64,000 nucleotides of DNA, from positions 1,049,105 through 1,113,104 of the forward strand of contig CT978603.1 in NCBI GenBank assembly GCA_000063525.1. Reading direction: 5' to 3'. A program made the translations under genes and the position numbers. The notes beneath the pieces are model-generated. The model searched no databases and was not told the DNA's origin. It was given only the letters and a program-made list of their open reading frames with translations. This DNA is from Synechococcus sp. RCC307. GTDB lineage: Bacteria; Cyanobacteriota; Cyanobacteriia; PCC-6307; Cyanobiaceae. Of this stretch, positions 54,108-64,000 are shown piece after piece. Position 1 is the first letter of the stretch; the number at the start of each line of letters is the position of its first letter.

Positions 54108-54389
54108 ATGGCTGAACAAAACAGCAGCTCCGCATCGCTTCTTCTCAGCGCGCTCACCGGTGCGGCGGTTGGCGCTGCAGGTCTGACCTGGTGGCTGTTG
54201 TCCCGCGCTGAGCGTCGCCAGGCCCTTGGAGATCAGTTCAAGCGTCTTGGCCTCAACGGCGCTCCAACCAACGGCTCGTCAGCTCAAGGCTCACCAGAAA
54301 ATCTCGAGCAAAAGGTGAACCGCCTCAACCTGGCGATCGAGGATGTGCGCCGTCAGCTGGAGAGCATGGCTCCCGAGAGCAGCAACTGA
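54108..54389 (+). CDS. Small membrane-anchored hypothetical protein (93 aa)
   Basis: A 93-residue protein: an N-terminal hydrophobic segment ([20 protein letters not shown]), a short linker and a C-terminal coiled coil ([20 protein letters not shown]). It is typical of single-span cyanobacterial proteins that contact a membrane complex. ATG 54108 is chosen over TTG 54102. Lies between upp and ilvD. Not recognised. Confidence 0.65.
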   Translation: MAEQNSSSASLLLSALTGAAVGAAGLTWWLLSRAERRQALGDQFKRLGLNGAPTNGSSAQGSPENLEQKVNRLNLAIEDVRRQLESMAPESSN

Positions 54390-54415
54390 GAGGATCGTGC
54401 AAACCGCACGGACCC

Positions 54416-56082
<1,667 letters not shown>

Positions 56083-56092
<10 letters not shown>

Positions 56093-56484
56093 ACCAGTTC
56101 GGCGCGCAAGCGACGCGCCAAGGTTTCCAATGGAATGCCGTCGTCAGGCCTGGGGCAGGCTTGTCCGGAGGTGCCGTCCATCCACACCGGATGGCGGCCC
56201 TGCCACAGCAGGGGCCGCTCCTCGTCCTCACACCAGCTCAACTGCAGCGACGGATCTACCGCTGCGCCATAGATCTCCAGCTCGAGATCCAGAGCGGGTT
56301 GGCGTTGACCATCGTGACTTCTAACTTCCAAACGGCCAATCCAACTGTCACCCAGTTGTTCAGAGGGCAAAAAAGCATGCCGATAAGGGGGCCTGCTGAG
56401 ATCGGCTGCGCGGCAGATGCTTTGGGTCAAGAGCTCGCAGCCTTCAGGATCGCTGATGCAGGCCGGTAGCCAGTCCTTGGCCAT
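56083..56484 (-). CDS. Conserved hypothetical protein (133 aa)
   Basis: A 133-residue soluble protein with a proline-rich middle and a beta-like pattern ([31 protein letters not shown]). It contains four cysteines. It is translationally coupled (TAATG) to the CIA30-like gene, so its role may be shared with that protein. I do not recognise the family. Confidence 0.65.
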
Positions 56485-57062
56485 TACTGGATCGCTTCGA
56501 TCGAGAGCACCTGAAGCCGCAATGGACCGGCCCGGAAACCAGGGTTGCTCTCCCCATCGTCGGCAAAGCGGGAGTGGAGGATCTGCAAACGCGACACCTT
56601 GGCAGCTTCAAATCGCAGGGGAAAACCCACGGGCTTGGCCCTGACCACGGGTTTGAGATCAGCAAAGGGGATCACCACCTCGCTGATGCCACTGGGCTGC
56701 GTATCAAAATCTTCCACCCACCTCAGGCCGCCAGGCACCAGATCTCCCAGGCGTCCGGCCAAATCAGAAACAGCAACGGCGAGTTTGTAGCGCCGTCCAT
56801 CGCCTTGCAGCCGCAAACGCAAAGCCGTTGCCGATGACAAATCGAGGGGTGGTTGCCAGACCGGGGAACGGCAACTCACAAAGCCGCCACCTTCGGCCAC
56901 AACCTCGGCCTGCATCAGCAAACCATCGGAATTGACGACACACTCGCCGCTGCTGCGGCCGCCCATGATCGTGTCGTTCAAGCTGGCCCAGCCACTAAAG
57001 CCATCACCAGCAGCAATCAAGATCGTCAACAGTTCAGGCCAGAGCGCCACAGGCCGCAGCAT
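56484..57062 (-). CDS. CIA30 family protein
   Basis: A 192-residue protein with the CIA30 (complex I intermediate-associated) fold: WASLNDTIMGGRSSGECVV at the start, VWQPPLDLSSATALRLRLQG, VEDFDTQPSG and the C-terminal ADDGESNPGFRAGPLRLQVL motif. In cyanobacteria such beta-sandwich proteins are linked to NAD(P)H-like complexes or to unknown sugar-binding roles; I cannot tell which. ATG 57062 lies within the pgl 3' end, as the gene overlaps pgl by 29 bases. Confidence 0.8.
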   Translation of the reverse strand: MLRPVALWPELLTILIAAGDGFSGWASLNDTIMGGRSSGECVVNSDGLLMQAEVVAEGGGFVSCRSPVWQPPLDLSSATALRLRLQGDGRRYKLAVAVSDLAGRLGDLVPGGLRWVEDFDTQPSGISEVVIPFADLKPVVRAKPVGFPLRFEAAKVSRLQILHSRFADDGESNPGFRAGPLRLQVLSIEAIQ

Positions 57063-57756
57063 CAGCCAGAACCGTGATCTTCGCTTCGGTCTGCACCAGT
57101 TTGGCTGGTGTTCGCCCTGGATCTTCGGCAGGGTCAAGCAGCCGGCCCAACGCTTGCTGCTTTCCCTCGCCAGCCACCAAAAACACCACCTGGCGCGCTG
57201 CGCAGAGAACCGGTGGTGTGAGGGTGATGCGCGGAATGCCCTTGCCTTCCCCCACCGTGACCCAGCGATCACGAACCTGCGTGGCTGCTGTGCCTGGGAA
57301 CAGGGAGGCCGTATGGCCGTCGTCGCCAAGACCCAAGAGGATTAAATCAAATTCCGGTGGACTGCTGCCGCAGATCTGCTCTAACGAACTGTTGAAACGC
57401 GCCACATCGGCGGTCACATCGGCGCCATCGGTGGGCACCGGGTGAAAGCAGGCATGTTGACCAGGGCCTTCGGCCATCAAGCTGCCGCGCACCATGCGTG
57501 CGTTGCTGAGCGCGTCGTCGGCGGGCACATAGCGCTCATCGCCCATCAACAGATCAACCCGGTCCCAGGCCAAATGTTCTTGGCCGAGCAAGTGATAGGT
57601 GGCTTCCGGTGTGGAGCCACCGGAGAGGGCGATTTGAACACGGTCCCGTTCCGCCAAGGTGAGGTCAATGACCTGGGCGATCGTCTCGGCAGCCCGCTTG
57701 GCCAAACTGCCGCGATCCGCCAACTGGATCAGCTCGTACTGGCTCACTGCAGCCAC
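57034..57756 (-). CDS. pgl: 6-phosphogluconolactonase
   Basis: Second enzyme of the oxidative pentose phosphate pathway, 240 residues. Family motifs: IALSGGSTPEATYHLL, LMGDERYVPADDALSNARM, and LLGLGDDGHTASLFPG. It starts with GTG 57756, only a few bases before the gnd stop, so it follows gnd in one operon. Confidence 0.92.
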   Translation of the reverse strand: MAAVSQYELIQLADRGSLAKRAAETIAQVIDLTLAERDRVQIALSGGSTPEATYHLLGQEHLAWDRVDLLMGDERYVPADDALSNARMVRGSLMAEGPGQHACFHPVPTDGADVTADVARFNSSLEQICGSSPPEFDLILLGLGDDGHTASLFPGTAATQVRDRWVTVGEGKGIPRITLTPPVLCAARQVVFLVAGEGKQQALGRLLDPAEDPGRTPAKLVQTEAKITVLADAAACGALA

Positions 57757-59162
57757 TCAGTGTGGAAGGTGCCGTCGCGATCGACACGTTGGTAGGTATG
57801 CGAACCGAAGCAGTCACGCATCGCCTGGACCAAGTTCTGTGGCAAGCGGCCGGTGCGGTAGCTGTTGATGTAATCGAGGGTGCTGCTGAAGGTGGGCACA
57901 GGAATGCCATTGGCCGCTGATGCCGCCACCACTTTGGCGAGGCCAGGCAAACGACGGTTCACCTGATCAGCAAACCAAGGATCGATCATCAAATTGGGCA
58001 GCTGAGGATCAGCGTTGAAGGCATCTTGGATGCGCTTCAGCAGCTTGGCGCGAATGATGCAACCGCCCTTCCAGATCTGAGCGATCGCGGGCATATGCAG
58101 GTTGTAGTTGTTGTCGGCTGAAGCAATGCGCAGCAGCTCCATGCCTTGGGCATAGCTGGCGATACACGAGAGCACCACCGCATCCATGATCGGACCCATG
58201 GCATCGGATGGTGAGCCCAGGTCGGCATCGGCAACGGCGGGACCTTTCAAAATCGATTCGGCCTTTTGGCGTTGGGGCTTCATCGAACTCATCACCCGCC
58301 CATTGAGAGCGGCATAAATGGTGGGCACCGACGCCCCCATCTCTAGGGCTGTCACCACGGTCCAGAGACCAGTGCCCTTCTGGCCGGCCTGATCCATGAT
58401 TTTTTCAACCAGGTCGGTGCCGTCATCGGGATCTTTGGTGCGCAGGCACACCTCGGTGATCTCCACCAGGTAGGAGTTGAGCTCTTCGGTCGCATTCCAG
58501 GCCTTAAAAACGTCAGCGATCTGCTCGCCGTTCATGCCCTTGACCCGCTTCATCAGGTCATAGGCCTCGGCCAGGATTTGCTCAATGCCGTACTCAATGC
58601 CGTTATGGACGGTCTTGACGAAATGGCCAGAACCGCCAGGGCCGATGTAGGTGACACAGGGGCCGTCTTCCACCTGAGCGGCCATCTTGGTCACCAGGCT
58701 TTCGATGGCGTCGTAAGAAGCCTTGGTACCTCCCGGCATCATGCTGGGACCTTCCAGAGCACCTTTGGCGCCGCCTGAGACGCCCATGCCAATGAAGCCG
58801 AAGCTCTGGCTTTCGAGTTTGGCGACGCGGCGTTCGGTGTCTTTGTACTCCGAGTTGCCGCCGTCAATCAGCAGGTCGCCGGCTTCCAGATACGGAGAGA
58901 TTTGATCGATGACAGCATCCACGGCACCACCGGCCTTCACCATCATCAAGATGCGGCGGGGCCTTTCGAGCTTGTCGACAAACTCCTGCAGGGAATAGGC
59001 CGGCTGAATCTGTTTGCCGGCGCCACGGCCAGCCATGAATTCATCGGTCTTTTGCCGGGTGCGGTTGTAAACCACGCTCGAAAAACCATTGCGCTCAGCG
59101 TTGAGCACAAGGTTTTCCCCCATCACACCAAGCCCGATCAGGCCGAAATGCCCCTTGCCCAT
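57744..59162 (-). CDS. gnd: 6-phosphogluconate dehydrogenase (decarboxylating)
   Basis: Makes ribulose-5-phosphate and NADPH, 472 residues. FGLIGLGVMGENLVLNAERNG is the NADP fold; GVSGGAKGALEGPSMMPGG, YIGPGGSGHFVKTVHNGIEYG with the catalytic lysine and the C-terminal NLVQAMRDCFGSHTY motif complete it. ATG 59162 is used. Confidence 0.96.
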   Translation of the reverse strand: MGKGHFGLIGLGVMGENLVLNAERNGFSSVVYNRTRQKTDEFMAGRGAGKQIQPAYSLQEFVDKLERPRRILMMVKAGGAVDAVIDQISPYLEAGDLLIDGGNSEYKDTERRVAKLESQSFGFIGMGVSGGAKGALEGPSMMPGGTKASYDAIESLVTKMAAQVEDGPCVTYIGPGGSGHFVKTVHNGIEYGIEQILAEAYDLMKRVKGMNGEQIADVFKAWNATEELNSYLVEITEVCLRTKDPDDGTDLVEKIMDQAGQKGTGLWTVVTALEMGASVPTIYAALNGRVMSSMKPQRQKAESILKGPAVADADLGSPSDAMGPIMDAVVLSCIASYAQGMELLRIASADNNYNLHMPAIAQIWKGGCIIRAKLLKRIQDAFNADPQLPNLMIDPWFADQVNRRLPGLAKVVAASAANGIPVPTFSSTLDYINSYRTGRLPQNLVQAMRDCFGSHTYQRVDRDGTFHTEWLQ

Positions 59163-59232
59163 AGTGCCCCGCGTGGAACCAGTCACAGCAAGTGTGGCCA
59201 CGCCTGGCTTAAGGGCCTACTAAGGCACTGAT

Positions 59233-60528
59233 TCAGATCACCATCCCGTCGGGAATCGAAGCGTTTTTGGTGATCACCACAATCCCGCCACGGATGTAGA
59301 AGCCCTGCTCAGCGCGGTCGGCTTCCTCAACGTTGTCTTTGTTGATGATGCTGACGTTGCTGCCGATGCGGACGTTCTTATCGAGGATGGCCTTTTTCAC
59401 CGTGGTTCCTCGGCCCACACCCATGGGGATGCCACCACGTTCCCGCAGGATGGCCCGCTCTTCGCCGGACTCATAGAAGTCGTTGCCCATCACCAGGGTG
59501 TCTTGCAAGGCAACCTCGTCTTCAATGCGGCTGCGCACACCCAAGACGCAGTGGTGAATACTGCAAGCCTTCAAAATGGACCCCTCACCAACAATGGAGT
59601 CGGTGACCTGCGCATCTTGAAGCTTGGAGGGCGGCAGGTAGCGATGACGTGTGTAGATCGGGAAACGCTTGTCGTAGAAAGAGAAGGGCGGACGCGGCTG
59701 GGTCGTCAGCGCCAGATTCGCTTCATAGAAAGCACGGATGGTTCCGATGTCTTCCCAGTAATCGTCGAAGAGATAGGAGCGGAGTTTGAAGCCATCGTCG
59801 AGTGCCTTGGGGATGATCTCCTTACCGAAGTCAGTGGCACCGGGGTTTTCAGCCAGTAAGCGGAAGAGCACGTCCCGCTTGAACACGTAGATGCCCATGG
59901 AAGCCAGGAACGGCCGGCGATGGGCTTCCTCAGCGCTCAAGCCCATGCTGGCGGTATCGCAGGACATCTCATCGAGTGCCTCGCCTTTGGGCTTTTCGCG
60001 GAACTTGGTGATGGAGGCTTCTGCACCGGTGTGCATCAAGCCAAAGCTCTGGGCTTGCTCGCGATCAACCGGGAGGGCGGCCACGGTGAGGTCAGCGCCG
60101 CTGGCGCGGTGCTGAGCCACAAAATGGGCATAGTCCATCCGGTAGAGCTGGTCACCCGAAAGGATCAGCACTTCGTCGATGTCCCACTCCTGCAGCAGCC
60201 ATTCGTATTTACGAACAGCATCGGCTGTTCCTTCAAACCAACTGGGGCTATCTGGGGTCTGCTGGGCCGCCAGAACTTCAACAAACCCTTGATCAAACCC
60301 CGAGGAGAGGTTGAAGGTTTGAGCGATGTGGCGATTCAGTGATGCGCTGTTGAACTGCGTCAGCACATAGATCTTGTTGATCCCGCTGTTGATGCAGTTG
60401 CTAACGGGGATGTCGATGAGGCGGTACTTACCCGCCAGCGGCACGGCTGGTTTGGCCCGCATTTTGGTCAGCGGATAGAGCCGCGTACCCGCACCGCCAC
60501 CGAGAATGATTGCGAGAACCCGTTTCAT
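59233..60528 (-). CDS. glgC: Glucose-1-phosphate adenylyltransferase (ADP-glucose pyrophosphorylase)
   Basis: First committed enzyme of glycogen synthesis, 431 residues. The start [20 protein letters not shown], the [14 protein letters not shown] motif, the [11 protein letters not shown] motif and the C-terminal left-handed helix repeats ([20 protein letters not shown]) are typical of cyanobacterial GlgC, with the 3-PGA activator-site lysine region included. Start is ATG 60528; a TTG lies one codon earlier. Confidence 0.96.
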   Translation of the reverse strand: MKRVLAIILGGGAGTRLYPLTKMRAKPAVPLAGKYRLIDIPVSNCINSGINKIYVLTQFNSASLNRHIAQTFNLSSGFDQGFVEVLAAQQTPDSPSWFEGTADAVRKYEWLLQEWDIDEVLILSGDQLYRMDYAHFVAQHRASGADLTVAALPVDREQAQSFGLMHTGAEASITKFREKPKGEALDEMSCDTASMGLSAEEAHRRPFLASMGIYVFKRDVLFRLLAENPGATDFGKEIIPKALDDGFKLRSYLFDDYWEDIGTIRAFYEANLALTTQPRPPFSFYDKRFPIYTRHRYLPPSKLQDAQVTDSIVGEGSILKACSIHHCVLGVRSRIEDEVALQDTLVMGNDFYESGEERAILRERGGIPMGVGRGTTVKKAILDKNVRIGSNVSIINKDNVEEADRAEQGFYIRGGIVVITKNASIPDGMVI

Positions 60529-60601
60529 CAACCCCTGGCAGCGCGGCCACTTTGGGCCCAGGGACCCAATTGATCAAGGGGTTGACGCCAGATCCACCGA
60601 G

Positions 60602-61930
60602 TTATTTTGCGTCGCTGCGATCTCGATCTGCGTCGTCGCCAGGCAGATCAAAGAGGCGTTGTGCGGCTGCCATCGAATCAAGCCGCTGTTGGCGTGGCTG
60701 TGGCGCCCGCAAGGCCGTGGTCGGACCGTGCAAGATCTTGTTGATCAAGCCCTTGGTGAGCGCTTCCACCACTTGCTTCTCGCGCTGTGAGAAATCGGAT
60801 CCCATGCGGCTGAGCGCTTTGAGCAACTCCTGCTTACGGATCTCTTCAAACTGCTGCCGCATGCGGTTAATGGTGGGCACAGCTTCCAGGCCATCCCACC
60901 AATCCAGGAAGGCTTGGCGGTCTTCATCGAGCAGCACCTCAGCCTGTTGAGCCAATTGCTGCCGCGCGGCCACATTGCGCTCCACGACCTCTTGCAGATC
61001 GTCAACGTCGTAACTCAAGGTCCCAGAGACATCAGCTGCATCGGAGCTGATGTTGCGGGGAACACCAATGTCGACAAGCATCAAACGCGCCTGACGGGTA
61101 ATCGCGTCCAAGCGCTGGCGGTCGATTATCGGCTCATCAGCGCCGGTGCTGGTGAACAGGAGCGTATTGCTGGCCAACTGCGCATCGAGCTGGTCCAGCC
61201 CGCAGCAGGTGATCACCAAATCGGGGAAATCTTTGGCGAGCACTTCGGCTTTGGCCACCGTGCGGTTGACCACCGTGATGCTGCGTGCCCCTTTTGATTG
61301 CAGGTGTTGCAACAGCAAGCGAGCCATCCGACCAGCCCCCACCACAGCCACCTTCTCCTGGGAGAGGGAGACCAAGTCATCAACGCCCTGTTCCTGGCCC
61401 ACCTTGAGTTGAGCCAATTCAACGGCAGCTGAACTGATCGAAACGGCACCGGAACCGAGGTTGGTTTCGCTGCGAACCCGTTTGCCCGTACTAACGGCCT
61501 GATTCAACAAACGGTTGAGGATTGGGCCGATGGACTTGTGGTCCTGACCCAACCGGTACATCTTTTTGACCTGGCTGAGGATCTGCCCCTCGCCGAGCAC
61601 CAAGCTGTCGAGGCCAGCACTCACCCGCAGCAGGTGTTGGATGGCTTCCTCGTGGTGGAGCGCAAACAGGTGCGGCTGGAGGTCGGGATCAGCCAGGCCA
61701 CTGTGATTGGCCAGAAAATCGCGAATCGCCTCCACACCATCCTCAGGATGGCGCAACAAGGAATAGATCTCGAGGCGATTACAGGTGCTCAGGATTGAGG
61801 TCTCAAGGACCTGCTCATGGGAGCGCAACGACTGGAGCGAGGTCTCCAGGTGATGTTCCGGAATGCTTAGCCGCTCGCGGACCTCAACAGGCGCCGTTCG
61901 ATGGCTAAGGCCGACGACGGCGAGATGCAT
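60602..61930 (-). CDS. hemA: Glutamyl-tRNA reductase
   Basis: Entry enzyme of tetrapyrrole synthesis, reducing glutamyl-tRNA to glutamate-1-semialdehyde. The N-terminal GLSHRTAPVEVRERLSIP, the thioester cysteine Cys50 in LSTCNRLEIYSLL and the NADPH domain (VAVVGAGRMARLLLQHLQSK) are all there, ending in a dimerisation helix. Length 442. In line with glpX and glgC in the same direction. Confidence 0.96.
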   Translation of the reverse strand: MHLAVVGLSHRTAPVEVRERLSIPEHHLETSLQSLRSHEQVLETSILSTCNRLEIYSLLRHPEDGVEAIRDFLANHSGLADPDLQPHLFALHHEEAIQHLLRVSAGLDSLVLGEGQILSQVKKMYRLGQDHKSIGPILNRLLNQAVSTGKRVRSETNLGSGAVSISSAAVELAQLKVGQEQGVDDLVSLSQEKVAVVGAGRMARLLLQHLQSKGARSITVVNRTVAKAEVLAKDFPDLVITCCGLDQLDAQLASNTLLFTSTGADEPIIDRQRLDAITRQARLMLVDIGVPRNISSDAADVSGTLSYDVDDLQEVVERNVAARQQLAQQAEVLLDEDRQAFLDWWDGLEAVPTINRMRQQFEEIRKQELLKALSRMGSDFSQREKQVVEALTKGLINKILHGPTTALRAPQPRQQRLDSMAAAQRLFDLPGDDADRDRSDAK

Positions 61931-61992
61931 ACGTCAGTTCAGAGTGATCAAAACGGGGCCAGGCCTAGGCCCAACCCCGACTATGCCAGAGC

Positions 61993-62997
61993 TCAGCGCA
62001 GAGCAATGCTCTGGGCGCCAGGCTTGATATGAACTGTGTCAGTGAAGCGGGCCGAGTTATCCAGGGTGCTGATCACCAGGCTGCTGGTGCGAACACAGTC
62101 GCTTTCGAACTTGACGCCGCCAAACAGCAGGCCGTCGGTGATGCCGCTGCCGGCGAACACCACGTTCTCGCCAGAAGCCAGCTCATTGGCTTCATAGACC
62201 TTGTCGGGATCGCTGATGCCCATCTCAGCCAAACGAGCCAGGTTGCCCTCACGGGTCAGGCCTTCCCACTCCTTGGTTTGAGCCACAGCCGGGTCATAAA
62301 CCAGCTGTCCTTGGAAGTGACCACCGAGGGCACGCAGAGCGGCGGCGGAGATCACACCCTCAGGGGCGGCGCCAATGCCCATCAGGCAGTGGGTGCCGGT
62401 ACCAGCAAAACCACAGGCAATGGCGGCCTGCACATCACCATCGGAGATGGGCTGCACGCGGGCACCGGTGGCGCGGATTTCAGCGATCAGGTCCTTGTGG
62501 CGGGCGCGGTCCATGACCACGATCACCAGGTCAGACACAGCAATGCCGAGGCACTCGCTGAGGATATTGATGTTTTCAGTGGCGCTCTTGTTGATGTCAA
62601 CCTTGCCCTTGGCGGCCGGAGGAGCAGCCAGCTTCTTCATATAGAAGTCAGGGGCATTGAACAGACCGCCGGTTTCAGAAGCCGCCAGAACAGCCATCGA
62701 ACCGCGCTGGCTGTTGGCGCAGAGGTTGGTGCCTTCGCAAGGGTCCACGGCGAAATCAACGCCGGGGCCGGTGCCGCTGCCCACTTCTTCACCGATGTAA
62801 AGCATCGGAGCTTCGTCCCGCTCGCCTTCGCCGATCACGATGCGCCCGCGCATGTTGATCTTGCCCATGCGGTCGCGCATGGCCTCAACGGCAGCCGCAT
62901 CAGCTTCGTTTTTGAGGCCACAGCCGGTGAGTTTTGCCGAGGCAATGGCGGCCTGCTCGACGACCTCGAGAATTTCCTGGATGAGCGTGCGGTCCAA
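61993..62997 (-). CDS. glpX: Class II fructose-1,6-/sedoheptulose-1,7-bisphosphatase
   Basis: The Calvin-cycle bisphosphatase of cyanobacteria, 334 residues. Features: [38 protein letters not shown] and the [18 protein letters not shown] region, as in GlpX-type dual bisphosphatases. It starts at TTG 62997. On the opposite strand a 366-codon shadow frame is open through it, which I regard as chance. Divergent from rpe by 129 bases. Confidence 0.95.
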   Translation of the reverse strand: MDRTLIQEILEVVEQAAIASAKLTGCGLKNEADAAAVEAMRDRMGKINMRGRIVIGEGERDEAPMLYIGEEVGSGTGPGVDFAVDPCEGTNLCANSQRGSMAVLAASETGGLFNAPDFYMKKLAAPPAAKGKVDINKSATENINILSECLGIAVSDLVIVVMDRARHKDLIAEIRATGARVQPISDGDVQAAIACGFAGTGTHCLMGIGAAPEGVISAAALRALGGHFQGQLVYDPAVAQTKEWEGLTREGNLARLAEMGISDPDKVYEANELASGENVVFAGSGITDGLLFGGVKFESDCVRTSSLVISTLDNSARFTDTVHIKPGAQSIALR

Positions 62998-63098
62998 TGT
63001 GAGGCGGCGGTAAAGAACAAGGCCCCAGCCGCTCAGACGGCTAAAGCGGGCAGGACTTTATCAGTGCTGCTGTGGCTAACGGCCGGGAAAGGGTCTCC

Positions 63099-63104
63099 TA
63101 CAAT
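63099..63104 (+). promoter_or_regulatory. Candidate -10 box of rpe
   Basis: TACAAT lies 22 bases before the rpe ATG in the divergent gap with glpX, giving a short leader. The matching -35 is poor. Confidence 0.4.
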
Positions 63105-63126
63105 CACCGGCCCACCAGTTCAGGCC

Positions 63127-63810
63127 ATGTCCCAGAAATCCCTGGTTATTTCTCCCTCGATTCTTTCCGCGGACTTTTCCAAGCTTGGAGAGGACGTGCG
63201 GGCGGTTGACCAGGCCGGCGCTGACTGGATTCACGTCGATGTGATGGATGGCCGCTTTGTGCCCAACATCACCATCGGTCCAATGATTGTTAAGGCCTTG
63301 CGGCCTGTGACCAGCAAGCCGCTGGATGTGCACTTGATGATTGTTGAGCCCGAGAAATACGTCGAGGACTTCGCCAAAGCTGGCGCAGACATCATCAGCG
63401 TCCAAGTGGAGGCCTGCCCCCATCTGCACCGCAACCTGGCTCAGATCAAAGACCTGGGCAAAAAAGCTGGTGCAGTGCTGAACCCCGGCACCCCAATCGA
63501 CACCCTCGAATACTGCCTCGAGCTCTGCGATCTGGTGTTGGTGATGAGCGTCAACCCTGGTTTTGGCGGCCAGAGCTTCATCGAGAATCAGGTCGACAAG
63601 ATCCGCGACCTGCGCCGCATGTGCGACGAGCGCGGCCTCGATCCATGGATCGAAGTTGACGGCGGCATCAAAGCTGGCAATGCCTGGAAAGTGATCGAAG
63701 CCGGCGCCAATGCCATTGTTTCCGGCTCGGGCGTCTTCAATCAGCCCAGTTACGCCGAAGCCATCGAAGGAATCCGCAACAGCAAGCGCCCTGAACTGGC
63801 AGCTGCTTGA
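63127..63810 (+). CDS. rpe: Ribulose-phosphate 3-epimerase
   Basis: Interconverts ribulose-5- and xylulose-5-phosphate in the Calvin cycle and pentose phosphate pathway. 227 residues. Diagnostic motifs: [57 protein letters not shown] and EVDGGI. The preceding upstream frame is antisense to glpX and is not part of this gene. Confidence 0.97.
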   Translation: MSQKSLVISPSILSADFSKLGEDVRAVDQAGADWIHVDVMDGRFVPNITIGPMIVKALRPVTSKPLDVHLMIVEPEKYVEDFAKAGADIISVQVEACPHLHRNLAQIKDLGKKAGAVLNPGTPIDTLEYCLELCDLVLVMSVNPGFGGQSFIENQVDKIRDLRRMCDERGLDPWIEVDGGIKAGNAWKVIEAGANAIVSGSGVFNQPSYAEAIEGIRNSKRPELAAA

Positions 63811-63835
63811 TCCGAACGGAAACCGACGGATGAAT

Positions 63836-63865
63836 TGATCAAGGGGCCGCAAGGCCCCTTGATCA
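63836..63865 (+). terminator. Terminator-like perfect hairpin after rpe
   Basis: A 13-bp perfect inverted repeat, TGATCAAGGGGCC and GGCCCCTTGATCA, with GCAA loop, 26 bases after the rpe stop. No T-run follows, so it may instead protect the 3' end of the transcript. Confidence 0.55.
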
Positions 63866-63872
63866 TGCTCAA

Positions 63873-64000
63873 TTAGCTGCCAAAAAACCAGCCAGACTTG
63901 CGCAGTTTGTAACACCAATGAGACTCGTGAGATGTATCAGGTGCGTATCAAGGGTTATCGGACAGGCAGTCATAAAAGGATTCCCTGAGAGGGAAATCGG
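63873..64000 (-). pseudogene. Possible end of an interrupted coding sequence (edge of window)
   Basis: On the minus strand one frame runs from the window edge as DFPLRESFYDCLSDNP, meets TGA (63948-63950), and continues as YAPDTSHESHWCYKLRKSG then WFFGS to TAA (63873-63875). Both parts look protein-like (many aromatic and charged residues, Cys). It could be a gene disrupted by a nonsense mutation, a short gene ending at the TGA, or chance. The upstream part lies outside the window. Confidence 0.25.

Noticed and set aside
62029-63126. A 366-codon open frame antisense to glpX, continuous with rpe
   Set aside because: It mirrors a well-supported gene, lacks any recognisable motif, and such long shadow frames are common in GC-rich coding DNA.

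Overview
The window reads as a chromosomal segment of a marine unicellular cyanobacterium of the Synechococcus (picocyanobacterial) type. The evidence is a dense, GC-rich genome (about 60% in sampled coding lines) with many 1-4 base stop/start overlaps; an allophycocyanin-B gene (apcD), so phycobilisomes are present and Prochlorococcus is unlikely; cyanobacterium-specific genes (pxcA, psb32-like TPM protein, CCB-type cytochrome assembly factor, DUF1995, DUF3370 and DUF4330 proteins, a DivIVA-like Cdv3 candidate); and a Calvin-cycle/glycogen gene cluster. I see no insertion sequence, prophage, CRISPR array or rRNA. One tRNA gene (Met, CAT) is present.

Layout. 0-8 kb: 5'-truncated dapF, a NifS-like cysteine desulfurase, DUF1995, DUF4330, dacB, a DivIVA-like protein, coaD and uvrC. 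8-9.5 kb: an AT-richer patch with a CP12-like protein and two unusual regulators. 9.5-14.3 kb: glutathione reductase, an Fe-S cryptochrome/photolyase, hemJ, a PHP protein and a secondary hypothetical. 14.3-22.8 kb: cobN divergent from ilvE-metH. 22.8-30.5 kb: small proteins, an SDR, gpsA, phzF-like, spoIID-like, an Ap4A phosphorylase, DUF3370 and an RHH/J-domain hybrid. 30.5-31.3 kb: an 800-base AT-rich non-coding stretch. 31.3-43 kb: apcD, rlmD, pheT, rpmG-rpsR-RNase II, an FAD protein, metG-lptC and a CCB-type factor. 43.4-48 kb: TerB-like, psb32-like, pxcA, cobU, trmL, an M23 peptidase and tRNA-Met. 48-54 kb: 2-Cys peroxiredoxin, purS-purQ-ldcA, a cobalamin riboswitch ahead of hupE-cobW, a pentapeptide protein and upp. 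54-64 kb: ilvD, then a carbon-metabolism block on the minus strand (pgl, gnd, glgC, hemA, glpX) facing rpe.

How the genes fit together. Several genes belong to corrinoid supply and use: cobalt uptake (hupE) and a metal GTPase (cobW) behind a B12 riboswitch, cobalt insertion (cobN), nucleotide-loop activation (cobU) and B12-dependent methionine synthesis (metH). hemA and hemJ serve the shared tetrapyrrole branch. The block pgl-gnd-glgC-glpX-rpe joins the oxidative pentose phosphate pathway, glycogen synthesis and the Calvin cycle. The CP12-like protein may connect to this, but that is inference.

Best candidates for something new: the 800-base non-coding region with ten GTCTC/GAGAC pentamers and a perfect 13-bp hairpin; the RHH/J-domain hybrid protein; the CP12-like protein lacking the N-terminal cysteine pair, next to a degenerate-receiver regulator and a minimal AraC-type HTH protein; the four-cysteine tail on DapF abutting a cysteine desulfurase; and a possible TGA-interrupted coding remnant at the right edge. 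No database search could be run, so novelty statements are judgements.
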